A stretch of DNA of 64,000 nt, from assembly GCA_003550325.1 (NCBI GenBank), contig QKWP01001984.1:1-64000 (forward strand), given 5' to 3'. The number at the start of each line of letters is the position of its first letter. The first letter of the stretch is position 1. This document shows, piece by piece, positions 1-11,866 of this stretch. The notes below the pieces were generated by a model. That model did no database searches and was not told the DNA's origin. It was given only the letters and a program-made list of their open reading frames with translations. Made by a program: the position numbers and the translations under genes. This DNA comes from Gigaspora rosea. Taxonomy: Eukaryota; Glomeromycota; Glomeromycetes; Diversisporales; Gigasporaceae.

Positions 1-59
1 CAATTTGTACGAATTTGGAAGATGATCTTCCGGGTAATTTTATGTGATACCCTGTACAC

Positions 60-216
60 GCTATTCGATACATTAGCCCTCGGGTCGGGTTTGGCATGAG
101 GCGGGTCAGACCCGGGTCGGGTTTGACATGAGGCGGGTCAGACCCGGTCGGGTTTTGATCCAAGTGGGTCTGACCCGGGTCAGTCCCAAACCCGACCCAA
201 CCCGACCCATTAAGAC
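60..216. repeat. GGGTC/GACCC-rich degenerate tandem repeat
   Basis: A G+C-rich island in AT-rich DNA made of variants of GGGTCGGGTTTG and GGCGGGTCAGACCC. The right end has the reverse strand form (AACCCGACCC), so the block can fold back. Similar CCGAACC and GACCCGG blocks sit inside the elements at 39322-40975 and 61023-61667, so this may be a truncated subterminal region of a DNA transposon. No partner end was seen. Confidence 0.7.
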
Positions 217-589
217 CCCTAATCCAAGCTGCTTCTAGATAAAGTTTTTGTTATGTATAAAAATACTAACTACAATATTTTCGTAGGTCGGCGTTTATGA
301 AAAATTTTGGTCCAGAGGATCGTTGGAAAGAGTTGTATAATATCTTGTATAATGATATTTTATAATTGATATAAAACGATTAAGTGCTATATATCGATCA
401 ATATCTATATATAAAATTTGCTGATGTTAAAATGTCTAATAAAGAGAGTGTTTAATATAAAATCTAAGCAAAAATAATAGCCCTATATATTGCCAAAGTT
501 ATGCTAGAGTTATTATTGCAAGGATAACCTGATTTGTAGCTTATATAAAATTGAGGCTTATATGAAAAGATAATAGCATATTATTATAT
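217..589. other. AT-rich stretch, nothing recognised
   Basis: No codon-biased frame, paired termini or RNA gene seen. The 68-residue minus-strand frame at 541-747 is low-complexity and looks fortuitous. Confidence 0.6.
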
Positions 590-925
590 ACAATAGAGAT
601 TATAGATACATGTGATAGAGATTGTAGATATGCATGCATATAGCAAAAACTATAAAGATATGTTGAAGAAAATGAAGAATTATAGTGCTTTCTTACTTCA
701 CTTGTCTTGTTACTTGTTCTCTTTGATATATAATAAAATTCTGGCACCCATTCCTCCTGCCTCTTTTATTAATTGCATCTAGCATTTTGCCTATTGTCAT
801 GTATAATGAGTTGAATGTGCCGCACCATATTATGGATTTGAACTCTCTATTTTATATTACAGTTCATGTGTACTGAGTTGAATGCGCCACACCATAGTGT
901 GGGCTCGAATTTGCTAAAAAAAATT
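590..925 (+). repeat. Dispersed repeat, inverted relative at 23690-23960
   Basis: Shares ordered landmarks with the reverse complement of 23690-23960: 'agattatagatacatg', 'ttacttgttctc', 'ttgcatctagca', then 'gagttgaatg.gccgcaccata'. The last motif occurs twice here (about 807-845 and 871-912). Each is followed by a TTCGAA-like box (gggctcgaatttg), loosely like a pol III B box. No clear A box was found, so a SINE origin is only a possibility. Confidence 0.5.
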
Positions 926-2182
926 GATGTTGTATGTAACAAGTTGAGTGTACTATAAAATATATGCTATATCTTAGCATTGATGATTCCCAATTATACT
1001 TAGTCACATAATATATTCACTTGCACATATAGAGTTGTTATGAGCATAGTATGTAATAGCAAAAGATACATAGAGTTGTTATGAACACAGTATGTAATAG
1101 CAAAAAAGAAGTAATAACGTGGAGCACTACTCCTATCATGTATTTTCATAATGTCTATTAATGAGTTTGTTTCATATGAAATCCAAGTGAGAATTAAAAA
1201 ACCTATACAAAATTACAAAATTTTATAAAATTATAGTAATTTTACAACTCTAATTGTTTAACCCTAACACTATTCTAATTTAAACCAAGTATTTAAATAT
1301 ATAGTGTGGGATTTCTTGTTCTTCAAACTATCTAAATTAACTTGACAGTGAATTAATTGTCAGTGAATTAAGCATTAATTACTCAGTAAAATCAACATAC
1401 CAATGAATTGATTGTTAATAATTTAATCTCTGTAAAATAAACAAGTTAGTGAACATTGTTGGTGAAGTGTTATATCTTTTGTCATATCTGAACTTGCAAC
1501 TTTAGACACCTAAAGTTATACTTTGTGCAAAATAATCTAATTTCAGAAGCTAATTTTAGTCAAGTGCAATTTTAGATACCTAAAGTTACAACTTTAGCCA
1601 GGTGTCAACTTCAGGTACAATGATATTATACAGTATTGAAATACACACTAATTTGAGATGCTTATGGGCTTTAATTTGAATTATAGATGCTAGAATTTAC
1701 TAAAATAGCACTAAATCTGGCAAATAAAAAATTATATAATTGAGGTCTTGATTTTTAAAATAATGACACCTCAATATTTGAATATATAAATTAAACTTAT
1801 ACATAGTCTTTATATGAAGATGTATTAAATATTAATAATAAAAGTTCATACCAAAATACTATAATGATAAAAGTAAAGACATTATAAAATATATATTTGA
1901 TGAACAGAAATCTAAACCTTTTTTCATACAAAGATTTTAAAGATGCTTTAGTTATTAATTTTAATAAATTTTTTTACAAAGAGAATTTATATAATTAAAG
2001 CATGTGTTATTTGTATTTATAATATGGTTCAGCTTTGACTGATCTATTATTTTAATAGTTGTAAGAAAGTTTGAAGTCAAACAAGGGTTGCAAACTTTTT
2101 TTAATTATAAAAAAAAAGAAGCACTTTCAATAATTGATTTGTTCTATAATGATGCTATTATAATTTAAGGTTTATGTAATTT
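926..2182. other. AT-rich intergenic DNA with one short tandem duplication
   Basis: Contains a roughly 43-bp direct duplication at 1023-1108 ('catagagttgttatgarca' then 'agtatgtaatagcaaaa', twice). A phrase like 'ttttagayacctaaagtta' occurs at 1501 and 1571. No gene seen. Confidence 0.6.
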
Positions 2183-2490
2183 AGTGCATATGCATTATAA
2201 CGCACCCATCTGATAAACCAATCAGATTGTAGAATCATATGTAATGTGAAATCGAGAAAAAATAGTGATCTTTTAAAAAATCACATATGGCTTATAATTT
2301 TGCTTATGAAACCAATCTTTATGCTCTAACAAAAAAAATTCCTTGCAAAATTTTACTATAAAGCCCCTTTTGTTGCCTATACACTATTTTAACCCCACCC
2401 TAACTCTAACTAACTAAAAAATAGATTATTTTGGTTGGTTTGATTTTATGTTACACCAAATCATATGAGGTGCACTATAGCACACATGTG
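2183..2490. mobile_element. MITE family A, copy 1
   Basis: Starts near GTGCATTATAACGCACC and ends near GGTGCACTATAGCAC, an imperfect terminal inverted repeat. Internal landmarks recur in the other copies: 'aaccaatcagatt' near one end, 'gaaaccaatctttatgctc', 'ttgcaaaattttactata', and 'ttacaccaaatcat' near the other end. Other members: 2629-2928, 3247-3590, 11545-11803, 15095-15205 (inverted), and more distantly 31918-32328. Superfamily not assigned. Confidence 0.6.
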
Positions 2491-2628
2491 CAAAAATATT
2501 AAATTTATAATTTAAAATCATTAAAATGAAGAAAAGCAGACATTAAAATTTAGAATAAATAGTCCAAGCATTGATATATTTATTTATTTATATAATAAAG
2601 AATTTAAATAGTTTATATAATTTATCAT

Positions 2629-2928
2629 ATGTGCATTGTAATGCACCCATTTGATAAACCAATCAGATTATAGAATCAGGTATAATATAAAATCAAAAAA
2701 AACTGCAATATTTTAAACAATCACTTGTAGCCTATATTTTTGCTTATGAAACCACTCTTTATACTCTAACAAAAAAACATTTTTTGCAAAATTTACTATA
2801 AACCTTCTATATTTGCTCATGCATTACTTTTATTTCACTATAACTCTAACTATAAAAAAAACAGGTTGTTTTAGTTGCTTTGATTTCACATTATACCAGA
2901 TCTTATAAAGTGTATACAATGCACCAGC
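2629..2928. mobile_element. MITE family A, copy 2
   Basis: Same order of landmarks as copy 1 (GTGCATTGTAATGCACCC at the left, TACAATGCACC at the right), about 130 bp further on and in the same orientation. Either tandem insertion or a local duplication. Confidence 0.6.
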
Positions 2929-3246
2929 TCAAAATAATAAAATTCTAAAAATATTCTGCTTTTAGTAGTATAATTCTTCAAAAGAGGCTATTTCTCTAAA
3001 ATATTGCAATTTCTTTACAAATTGCAGCCACTTTATATTGTAATAATCATAAAGTTATTTAGTCAATTCATATATGGATTATTGAATAAATGAACAATTA
3101 CATAGCAAAGAATAAGAATTTGAAATAATGAAAAAAGTATTATTATGCATTAAGAATGCTTAAGCAGTTTTAAAAATTATATTGATTAGTTGTATTTACA
3201 AAAGGTTATGAAAATGAATATAAAAATTCTAAAATGGTTTTACTAA

Positions 3247-3590
3247 ATCACACCACTGGTGTTCAACATCACAATGATTTTCACCAATCAAATTTTTTAA
3301 ATGCAGTGTAATGTAAAGATCAGGTATAACATAAAATTTTTGTTTTTTGCTATTTTTTTAAAAAATACCTTTTAACTCAAAATTTTATTTATAAAACCAC
3401 TTTTTTTTAAAAAAAAACCCTCTTTGTAAAATTTTACTATATACTATGCCTCACCCTAACTCTAACTATTAACTCTAACTTAACATTTATCAACTTTAAC
3501 TTTTGTTTATTTTTTTTTGTTTATTTTTTTGATATTGATCTTCACATTACACCGCATACTGGTATTTACACCACTGGTTTGATTTATAAT
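3247..3590. mobile_element. MITE family A, divergent copy 3
   Basis: Keeps 'gatcaggtataacataaaat' and 'ttgtaaaattttactata' inside. The ends are a different type (CACCACTGGTGTT at the left, TACACCACTGGT at the right), matching the copy at 11545-11803. Confidence 0.5.
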
Positions 3591-3811
3591 TACTGATCTA
3601 AAATATAAGCATATTAATGGATATCATATTATAGTATAAATGAGCAATTTGAATTGGCACATAATTTAATAAAAGAAACTAAAAGTATGCTTTATATATA
3701 GTGTTAAAAAAAATAATAGATTATATCATTTGAGGACTTAAGAAAAAAATTGATAATTGGCTAAGAACAAAAGCATGCTATATATTAACCAAACTATCAA
3801 ATGTAAATTTT

Positions 3812-4015
3812 ATATACGGCACCTCTTTCTAATCTGAATCTCTCTAATCTGAACACTATTAAATTCTCTTTAAACTGAACAAAATATTCTAGAAAATTTG
3901 TAAAATTTATTATAGAGTTCAGATTAACCTAATAATAACTCTTTAAGAACTGAACCTAAAAAATTTTTTATATATAAAAATCCTTAAAAAACATTTTTAA
4001 TAGAATAAAGAGATT
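3812..4015. mobile_element. TIR element, inverted copy at 49045-49245
   Basis: Begins 'tatacggcacctctttctaatctg' and ends 'aataaagagatttaactata'. The two ends are weakly complementary and bordered by TA, as in Tc1/mariner-type MITEs. The reverse complement of 49045-49245 matches along its length ('aacactattaaattctct', 'gtaaaatttattatagag', 'ctaaaaaattttttatatat'). Confidence 0.6.
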
Positions 4016-5335
4016 TAACTATAATAAGTTTCAGTTTGTTTTGATTAATTAATTATAAGGAATACAACTTTGGAAAATAAAGCTAGTATTATATCAAATT
4101 GGTAACAGAAATAAAGATATAGTGATAAGTTTTGGTTTTAATTCATATTGAAAATCAAAATATGTAGTATTATACTAATGCTACAAATTTAAAGTTTCTT
4201 GTTTATATAGTATTTATAGCTTTATAAGAATTACCCTTGTATGAATTATTCTTGTATGAATTAATATTGGATTTTATTCACTTGAATTTTCAAGTATAAA
4301 TATTAAATTTAGAAGTACTTATAAAATATTTAATGAGGATTTTTAATAACTTGTAATAATTATATATATATATATATTAGAAATATTATTTATATAAATC
4401 ACATAAAAATACAATTTAAAGAGTTTTGTTAAAAATTTAGTTACTAGCAAGATAACATAAATCCTTATTAAATATAACATTTTATATTTAATTCAATTCA
4501 TTTGACTCCAACTAAGATAAATCAATTTTACAAATTTTATCAAGCTTAATTTTCTATTAACTAAATGGTATTAGAACAAAATAGATATTTGAATTATTAA
4601 ATAATACTTCTGTTAAGGTTTTATCTGGAATTTATTTAAACACCTTATTTCTTGTAGATTTAGAACTAAAAAATATTTTTTATTTTCAAATTTATTAGCA
4701 AATTCATCTGTGTTGCTAACATATAACTTTATTTCTTTGTCTTCAGTTTTATTTAAGAATACATTAATTTACATTAATTTTATAAAGTTATACATGCTGG
4801 GTTGATAATAATTCTTTGTGATCCTATGAAACTTCAAATATAACAAATCTATCATTCTTAAATTTTTTTGTATACTCTTTATCAAGGACAATTGTGTGCT
4901 TTTTGACCCTCAAAATTTACAATAAATTTCTCTTAATTCATTACTAATTGTCTGATAGTCCTTTTGTGTTGTTCATTAGTTTTATTACCAATTACTTAAT
5001 ATTAGAGTTAGAAAGTGGCCAATAATATATAGACAAATAGTTTTCCATATATATCAACATCTAAAATTTAGTATTAGCAAGATGTTTAAATAATAAGAGA
5101 GTAATTTTATTATAATAATCCTGTCTTGCATTATAAAGTTTTAATTAACTCCTTAAGGCAATATTCTTTTTACATGCTTCAACTTGTAGTTTAATTTATA
5201 AATACTCTTTAAAACTTTCAGTTTATTCAATTTTTGGCTCAATATATATATTAATGTATACAAATAGATTTTCTAATATTTTTTGTACTATTAATGCCTT
5301 TGTCAATGGGCTAGTAAAAAATAAGATCAGTTTTT
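4016..5335. other. AT-rich intergenic DNA
   Basis: No frame over 60 codons with plausible composition, no paired termini, only short (TA)n runs such as 4361-4376. Nothing recognised. Confidence 0.6.
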
Positions 5336-5392
5336 ATAGTCTAACCTCTCTAAGTGCACTCTCTAAATGCACATCTTGACTTGGTCCCAACC
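5336..5392. mobile_element. Fragment of Tc1/pogo-like MITE (family of 22859-23038)
   Basis: 'tagtctaacctctctaagtgcac' followed by 'tctctaaatgcaca' and 'tggtccca' matches the left end and interior of the complete element at 22859-23038. The other end is missing. Confidence 0.6.
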
Positions 5393-5943
5393 TTGGGAGC
5401 CGTAACGCCGTAATCAGAAATATTATCTGCTATAATGCCGTTTGTTAAAATGCTGTACTGTATTATGGTTTCCTTTAAATAATATACTATTAAATATTTT
5501 TTCGAATTTGATTCTGTCGACTTCATTGATTTAGTAAATGTAATGACTATGAAAAAAGGGATTTGTAGGTCTAGGTTTTATTTTGACTTAAACGCCGTGA
5601 TTGATTTTTTTTGGCCAATTAGATCAATCTATAGGTCATTGTTAGAGAACGTCTTTAGCGAGCTAATTGATCGGAAATGAAATCATTGTTAACAGCATCT
5701 ATGGCTTATATAAGATGATACATGCCTACATACATACTTCCGTATTTTAAAATTTATTATAACTATTGTATTCTGCTGCAGAATACACTTTAAATAACTT
5801 TTATGTTTACCGATCAATTAATGTAAATGAAATGCTTGTATGACAAATAACAACATATTCATCAGTTTCCGGATTGGAGTGACTGAGTGTCACGTAGTTA
5901 CTACTGTACTGTAGTCACAGTATCGCATTATTACAATATTGTG
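5393..5943. other. Intergenic DNA, no gene seen
   Basis: Contains scattered 'acgccgt' words (5405, 5591) related to the minisatellite just downstream. No gene or paired termini recognised. Confidence 0.5.
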
Positions 5944-6030
5944 TTATTGCGGCATTACGGAATTGCAGAATTGCGGCATTGCGGCATTGCGGTATTGCGG
6001 CATTACGGCATTACGGCATTATTACGGCCA
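5944..6030. repeat. 8-bp minisatellite (ATTGCGGC / ATTACGGC)
   Basis: About ten imperfect tandem units of ATT(G/A)CGGC. Frames across it on both strands are artefacts of the repeat. Isolated 'tgccgtaatt' units continue to about 6090. Confidence 0.85.
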
Positions 6031-6116
6031 TTAGATGCTATGCCGAAATTAATTCTACCACTGGTAAAATGCCGTAATTGCCGTAATTCAGTAATTCTCC
6101 ACCAACTATATGCTAT

Positions 6117-7842
6117 ACCTAGTAATGGTAAAATGCGCATTTGAGCCATGCAATGCGCATTATGCCAGTACCAGAAACTGAGTGCAACGAAGCGTATGGT
6201 TATATGATTTCTGTATAAATCTGAGCTATTAATTAGATGTCTCTTCATACCAAATTTACTAAATTTATTCATTATTAATCAGGTTTTGAAAATGTTGATA
6301 TCGTTATAATGAAATATAGATCCTTTTCTGATTATAAACAGCCACTTATCCGTTTTTAGCATTTTGTTTACTTATACAGTTACGCTAAAAACCCTGAGAT
6401 GTAATCTGTATTGACACAGTAATGCCGCATGGCTGAAATACTGTATAAAAAATTGGAAAGAAGTGCGATGAGATGGTTTCGAAGGGTGCAATAAATTATT
6501 TAAAATATTTTTATTATAAAGTATACGACAAAAAATATTCCGAAATTATTATACTTATGCAATTTGAGAATGGCTTATTTATTATCAATGATTTCTGGTT
6601 TGAATGAATGTTACAAATCTCAAAATTCAATCCAAAATCATCAAAAAAGGTTCATCTGTCCTCGTGATATCGCTGACGCATTAATTGTGAATAGTAATCC
6701 TATAATGTTGATATCTCAAAAAAACAAATAAACCTTTTTTGATGATTTTGGACTTAAATGAATTACTGAATTGGAACATTCATTTAATTCCAAAACAGAA
6801 TCGCTCATTGGTTCCTGCAGCTTTGTATTTTGTCAATTAACTATGGTTAAACGAGCACTTAAGTGCATATGCATGCATGGCATGATGACATTTGCAGGGA
6901 TGATTAACTTTCTGCGATAAAAAAAGGAAATTGTTGTTTCACTATGGCAATTTGCTATGGTGCGATCACCCTAAAGACATCCAAAATTACTACTGCTCGA
7001 TAAATAAGCATAAATTCGCAGAATCTTTTCCGTGGTTATCAAGTCACAATTTTTTTTTGTTTTTACAAAAAAGTTGTGCTCATTCATTGAAGTGCAGCAA
7101 TTCATCTGAAAAAACGTAAATTTTCGGGTTTGTCTCCGTATTTTCATATGACACACAACAACGCTAACTAACACTAACATAAGATCCTTACCCTAGCTCT
7201 AAGGGTGCTCTCAAGCATCACCTCAATGTGATTAGTTAGTGATCAATATCGTGCACAGGTACTGATTAGATGAAATAATCTTTTACAGAAATTTTGCTGA
7301 AGATTCATATTGCGAAGCGAGATGTTAAATTTTAGCAAATCAGCGCTGCTCTATGTAATAGTTATAAAATAGGTGTCATGGGTACACTTATGCGCATAGA
7401 ACCCAGCGTATAAATGATTGGGTCAAATATAGCATAGCATAGCTTTGATTTAAATTAGGATCACCTCTACTATATTTGATCCCTAAATGATTTATACTCT
7501 GCGATCTTGATACAATGACCAGGATATAAGATATAAAAAAAAGACGGTCGTGGCTATCTTTTTTTTTTTTTTATCGAAAGTTGTGTTCCGACTCATTAAT
7601 TTAGTTGCTTGAGTGCACCTAATTCTAATTCTGGACATGGATCATCAAGAAGTTTTTATGTAGAATTAAATAGTATTTTCATGTGTAATTATATAGAATT
7701 TTTCATGTAAAATAATATAAATTTATATATTTCTATGTAAAATAACAAAAATTTTTGACTTAAATATTAAAGCCAGAATTAGATTTTAAGACTTAAATTA
7801 GGGGTTGGGGAGGGTTTCTAGCATGCTGAACATTTTTACTTA
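6117..7842 (+). repeat. 1.7-kb dispersed duplication, copy 1
   Basis: Collinear with 43063-44802 in the same orientation. Shared landmarks in order: 'gagtgcaacgaagc', 'aaatttactaaatttattca', 'cgagcacttaagtgcatatg', 'tgcgatcaccctaaagacat', 'ctctaagggt', 'ttgatttaaattagg', 'aggtgcttgaRtgcacctaa', 'cttaaattaggggtt'. The copies diverge by point changes and indels. Both start at CTAGTRATGG followed by an ATGCGCAT-like word, resembling the left terminus of the hAT element at 11867. No matching right terminus was found, so both may be truncated hAT relatives. Confidence 0.75.
6597..6797. mobile_element. MITE nested in duplication copy 1
   Basis: Inverted repeat: 'atccaaaatcatcaaaaaag' (about 6630) pairs with 'ttttttgatgattttgga' (about 6735), inside an outer pair 'gaatgaatgttac' and 'ggaacattcatt'. 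Absent at the matching place in copy 2 (about 43400), so it inserted after the duplication. Confidence 0.65.
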
Positions 7843-8670
7843 GTATATCGAACACTAATTTCCTTAGCCACTCTTGAGAAATAGCCAAAGTAAATTAAAT
7901 TATTTTATAGATATAAATAAAATTTACATATCTTTTATATTTATATAAATAATAAAAGAAAATTTTAAATAAAAATTACGTAGTTTACCAAATGCCCCAA
8001 CATTCTGCCATACTACTTGATCTAATATTCACTTGATTATCAACGTAAAACACTTTACATTAATAAACATATATGTTACAAAGAGTTATTAAGTTTCTGA
8101 ATTCATGTAGAATATCCATTGACACAAGTCATTTGCCGATTTTCGCCGATTTAAGAATGACTAAGTGCAATTCTTCATGTAAATCATGAAGTTTAATGTA
8201 ATAAAATGGCTTTGCTAGCTTAATTGACTAAATAATAGATTATAAATAATAATCTAAAAGCAATTTTTGCCAATTAAATTGATCAAAAAATTTTCAAAAT
8301 ATAATATTATAACAAATTTTATTTAGTATTAATGCTATAAATTAAATTAGTGTTAGTCAACTTAGTTGTCTTAACCAGCTGAGTTAGCTAATTTTTTAAT
8401 AAATGAATTTAACTAACTTTTAATAAAAATAAAATCGATCTCATTCTAACTTATTTATTATCCCATTATAAAACTCTAAGAAAAAATATAGTATAAATAG
8501 ATTTGGAATTCTGTAGAGTCAAAATTCACTTAAATGAATTTTATCCTTAAAATGGGCATAAATAAAAAATTAGTATATTGCTTCATATTTTGAATTTCTT
8601 TAATTAATGTTATTAGTTAAAGATTATTTTTAGATTGATATTAATATATTTATTTAGTTTACTAAATTGG
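7843..8670. other. AT-rich DNA including a short dispersed repeat
   Basis: Positions 7850-7972 ('aatttccttagccactcttg', 'aaatagccaaagtaaattaa') recur in the same orientation at 55380-55510. The rest shows nothing recognisable. Confidence 0.55.
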
Positions 8671-8796
8671 CTAAGGGAATTCTCAAGCACTTCTCTCAAT
8701 AAGTTCGATAAAGAATCTGATTGGCCAGTTTGATCAGACTAACCAATAAGTTTCATTGTTGATTACATTGAGTGAAGTGCTTGAGATCGTCCTAAG
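8671..8796. mobile_element. Small MITE with CTAAGGG termini
   Basis: Left CTAAGGGAATTCTCAAGCAC pairs with right GTGCTTGAGATCGTCCTAAG, and CTCTCAAT with ATTGAGTG just inside. Same terminus type as the longer element at 9065-11003. Confidence 0.7.
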
Positions 8797-9165
8797 TTAA
8801 TTTTTATAACGTAAACTAGCTGTGGATAATTTAGATATTGATTACTAATACTATTTTATTTACATCCGATTTAAGATCCAAAGTCTGCTTAAGCATTTCT
8901 AAATTCCCAAATTCCTAATCCATTTATTATATTTTTTTTAATACAGAGATCTATAAAGCAAAGATTTAATAATAACTAAATTTAGAAAAGATCAATTCTA
9001 TTTTTAGTAAGAGCCTAATAAACCAATTTTCTGAAAAATCAGCTAACTTAACTGACTTAGTTGTCTAAGGGTGTTCTCAAGCACCTCACTCAATGAATCG
9101 GAGGCAAATTTTTAATAGTCGGAAATTGAATAAATTAACCAAATGAGCTGTCATTTCGATCAGCA

Positions 9166-10354
9166 TAGGGCTGTAAATCGATTCTATAATAATCATTTTA
9201 ATCGTTAATCGAATTAGAATCGATTCTCATTCTGTATAATCGGTTTAATCGTTTTTACAAACGATTAAATATTCTGAAATCGATTCTAAGATTTAGAATC
9301 GATTCTAAATATATAATCGGTTTATATTAAATATTTAAATACATAAATTTTTGATAAATATTCTCTTCGTTTTAAGTGTATGTGTAAAAAATATAAAGCT
9401 ATGTTTATTATTGAAAACAATAGGCTTAAAGTTTAAAAACATAATATGCCTTATAATTTTTAATAAGTTACAACGATGTGATTTCAGATAGCTATAGAGG
9501 CTTTGAAAAATAATAAGTTAAATAGTAACAAACACAACCGTTTATATTTTTTATGTGCTTATCAAAAAACCGAGAATATTAAAAATTAGCGATAGTATTA
9601 AATAAATATTATAGAATGGCTTAGTACAAACGATAGGCTTATGTATCTTATTGTTTTTAATAACAAACACAGCATTATATTGTCTTATATATCTAAAAGC
9701 AAAGAATATTTGTTAAAAGATTGTAATAGTCCGTAAGTATAAAACTAATAATTATAAAATGGCTGAATACAAATAATAAGCATAAAGATTTTAATTATCG
9801 AATGTACTCTATTTTTTATAATAGTTTTTAAATATATAAATATTCGATACAAATAATTTAATTGAGAGTTTATTTTTTTTTCGAGTGGAGTTTTTTTTTA
9901 GCATTCGCTTTTTTCTCCTTTATTTTATATATTTATTCTATTTATTACTTTTTTATACATTAAATAAAAAATTAAATTTATATTATTTATAAATAACTTA
10001 TAGCATTTAACAGTACAAAACAGATTACAATACTGCGCTTTGCAAAAATGTGTGACCTCTGCCGATCATGATGTCATGTAAAATCACGAGAAATCAGTCG
10101 GATTCTTCGATTCTTGACGAATTTCAACGATTTCGGATAAAATATAGACGTTATGATTGAAAATTATGATCAATAGGGAATTAAAATCTCAGAAATTTTT
10201 CCGCCATCATCACCGTGAAATCACAGGGTCACACTTTTTTGCAAAGCGCTATAAAGCTCAGTATCACAAATCTTAAGATTCGATCATCGATTCTAAAAAC
10301 GATTTTAGGGATTCGATCATCGATTCTAATTTTTAGAATCGATTTACAGCCCTA
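9166..10354. mobile_element. Non-autonomous hAT element, 1189 bp
   Basis: A 20-bp perfect terminal inverted repeat, TAGGGCTGTAAATCGATTCT. Flanked by the identical 8-bp target duplication GATCAGCA (9158-9165 and 10355-10362). The TAGGG start and 8-bp duplication are hAT hallmarks. Subterminal zones contain repeated ATCGATTCT/AGAATCGAT words, probable transposase sites. No coding frame inside. A second inverted-repeat element is nested at 10035-10250. Confidence 0.92.
10035..10250. mobile_element. MITE nested inside the hAT element
   Basis: GCGCTTTGCAAAAATGTGTG at the left pairs with CACACTTTTTTGCAAAGCGC at the right, extending to GACC and GGTC. About 215 bp, possibly TA-bordered but with unequal outermost bases. 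Superfamily unassigned. Confidence 0.75.
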
Positions 10355-10795
10355 GATCAGCAAGCTACAAACCATCTTTTTCTTTAAAAATTTACCATTG
10401 ATAAAGGCGCTCAAGTATTACTTTATATTCAAACATAATAATAACAATAAATTCTCACCAAGTTTCTACCCGATCCAAAAAATAACATTTTATTGTTAAT
10501 GCTCGAAACTTTTAAACAAATAATCGATACCTTGATACCAACATAATAAATACAACACATCTTTTAAAAAAATAATAATAACAACTTATTTCTTTTTGCT
10601 GTAAAACAACTTTCGCTAATGATTCTATAAATTGATTCTGTTGCTGTTGCAACGAAAGATTTAAATTTTATAATCATTAAAAGGAGAAGCCAATATAACT
10701 AAAGTTGAAGTTTCGGTAATAAGTTGAATAGAATTTTTTTTATTGGATTTTTTAGTTGTTTTGGGTGACATAGTGAAGATCACGAACAAAAGAAA

Positions 10796-10999
10796 AAGAG
10801 TACTTTAATTCTATTAATATCGTCATTGATGTTGATGCTTGAGCATCATCACGATTATTATTAAATCAATTGATTGAGATGCTTGAGAACAGACAAAGAG
10901 TATGCTCTTTAATTCTATTAATAGCGTCATTGATTGTGATACTTGGGCGTTATCACGATCATTATTCAAATCAATTGATTGAGATACTTGAGAACACCC
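10796..10999. repeat. Two-copy ~100-bp tandem repeat
   Basis: 'ttaattctattaatRKcgtcattga' through 'caattgattgagatRcttgagaaca' is present twice, head to tail. It forms the right subterminal part of the element at 9065-11003. The 60-residue frame over it is not a gene. Confidence 0.75.
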
Positions 11000-11003
11000 T
11001 AAG

Positions 11004-11544
11004 TCAACTAATCCTCAATCGACTTATAATAATAATGCCAATTACTAGATAAAATCCATTCATTTAGTATAAAAAATTATAATAGTTATTTTAATTGTAA
11101 ATGTTATACTGTGTCTGTCAACTAAACTACCGGTATATGGTCATGGTCACTAATAATTAACCTAACCGGAATTTTTGATAAGTGAATAATCTGCGATATA
11201 TTTATATACAAAATCGGCGTAACTTTTTTTTTTAAATGTCAAGGCTAAAATTTCTTTTTTGCAAAAGTTTTAACGCCAATCAACTCTTTCCTATTTCGGT
11301 AACAAAGTTACGGAGTTTTTTCATTGTATATGGAAAATGAATTTTTTTTATTTATCCGTATTTTTTTGGATTATCTAGACGAAATTTAGTTGCCGCTAGA
11401 TTAATTTATCGACCCATTCAGAATTTGGGATTCTGACTTTATTGTAAAGGCTCTGCACTTTAATAGTCTAATATACTATACAGTATCATACTAAGCCTTT
11501 GCTTAATCCAAAATTATTTTGATTTACATATTACACAGATTTTC
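11004..11544. other. AT-rich DNA, nothing recognised
   Basis: No coding frame, paired termini or tandem structure noticed. Confidence 0.5.
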
Positions 11545-11803
11545 ATACTAGTGGTGTTGAATAAGACCCTAGCTAGTGTTTCGGGCGAAACTAGTTTCGG
11601 AGGGTTTCGGACTTATAGGGCGAAATGTTTCGGATTTGGAAAATAATTTCACCCGAAACACTAACCCTAGCTAAAAAATTTCGCTACCAGCGTTAGGGTA
11701 TGGTTTGATTTTATGTTACACTTGATCTTGAGTTTTAATTCGAAATTTTTGGACTGTGACTCTAGGGTGGTTGGTGTTGAAACCACAGGTGTGATTTATA
11801 AAA
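11545..11803. mobile_element. MITE family A, copy 4, split by a hAT MITE
   Basis: Ends 'ctagtggtgttga' and 'ggtgttgaaaccacaggtg' match copy 3 at 3247-3590, with 'tggtttgattttatgttaca' and 'gatcttgag' inside. A 90-bp hAT MITE with target duplication interrupts it at 11574-11663. Confidence 0.55.
11574..11663. mobile_element. 90-bp hAT MITE
   Basis: Terminal inverted repeat TAGTGTTTCGGGCGAAA at the left and its complement at the right with one mismatch. Flanked by 8-bp duplications ACCCTAGC (11566-11573 and 11664-11671). The interior is mostly repeats of TTTCGG. Very small for a hAT element. Confidence 0.9.
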
Positions 11804-11866
11804 AATAATAAATTTTTATAGAGTATAATCATAGTTTTGAACTGCTTGCTTAAGTTGACGAATAAC

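Larger units (their letters stand above)
9065..11003. mobile_element. TIR element (CTAAGGGTGTTCTC termini) split by a hAT insertion
   Basis: Left CTAAGGGTGTTCTCAAGCAC and right (reverse complement) CTTAGGGTGTTCTCAAGTAT, with further pairing outside (TTAGTTG and CAACTAA). A complete hAT element with target duplication lies at 9166-10354. Without it the host element is about 0.74 kb. Related termini occur at 8671-8796 and within the duplication at 7200 and 43983. Confidence 0.7.

Noticed and set aside
5887..6272. Frames of 85 and 89 residues on opposite strands
   Set aside because: Overlap the ATTGCGGC minisatellite; repeat-derived composition.
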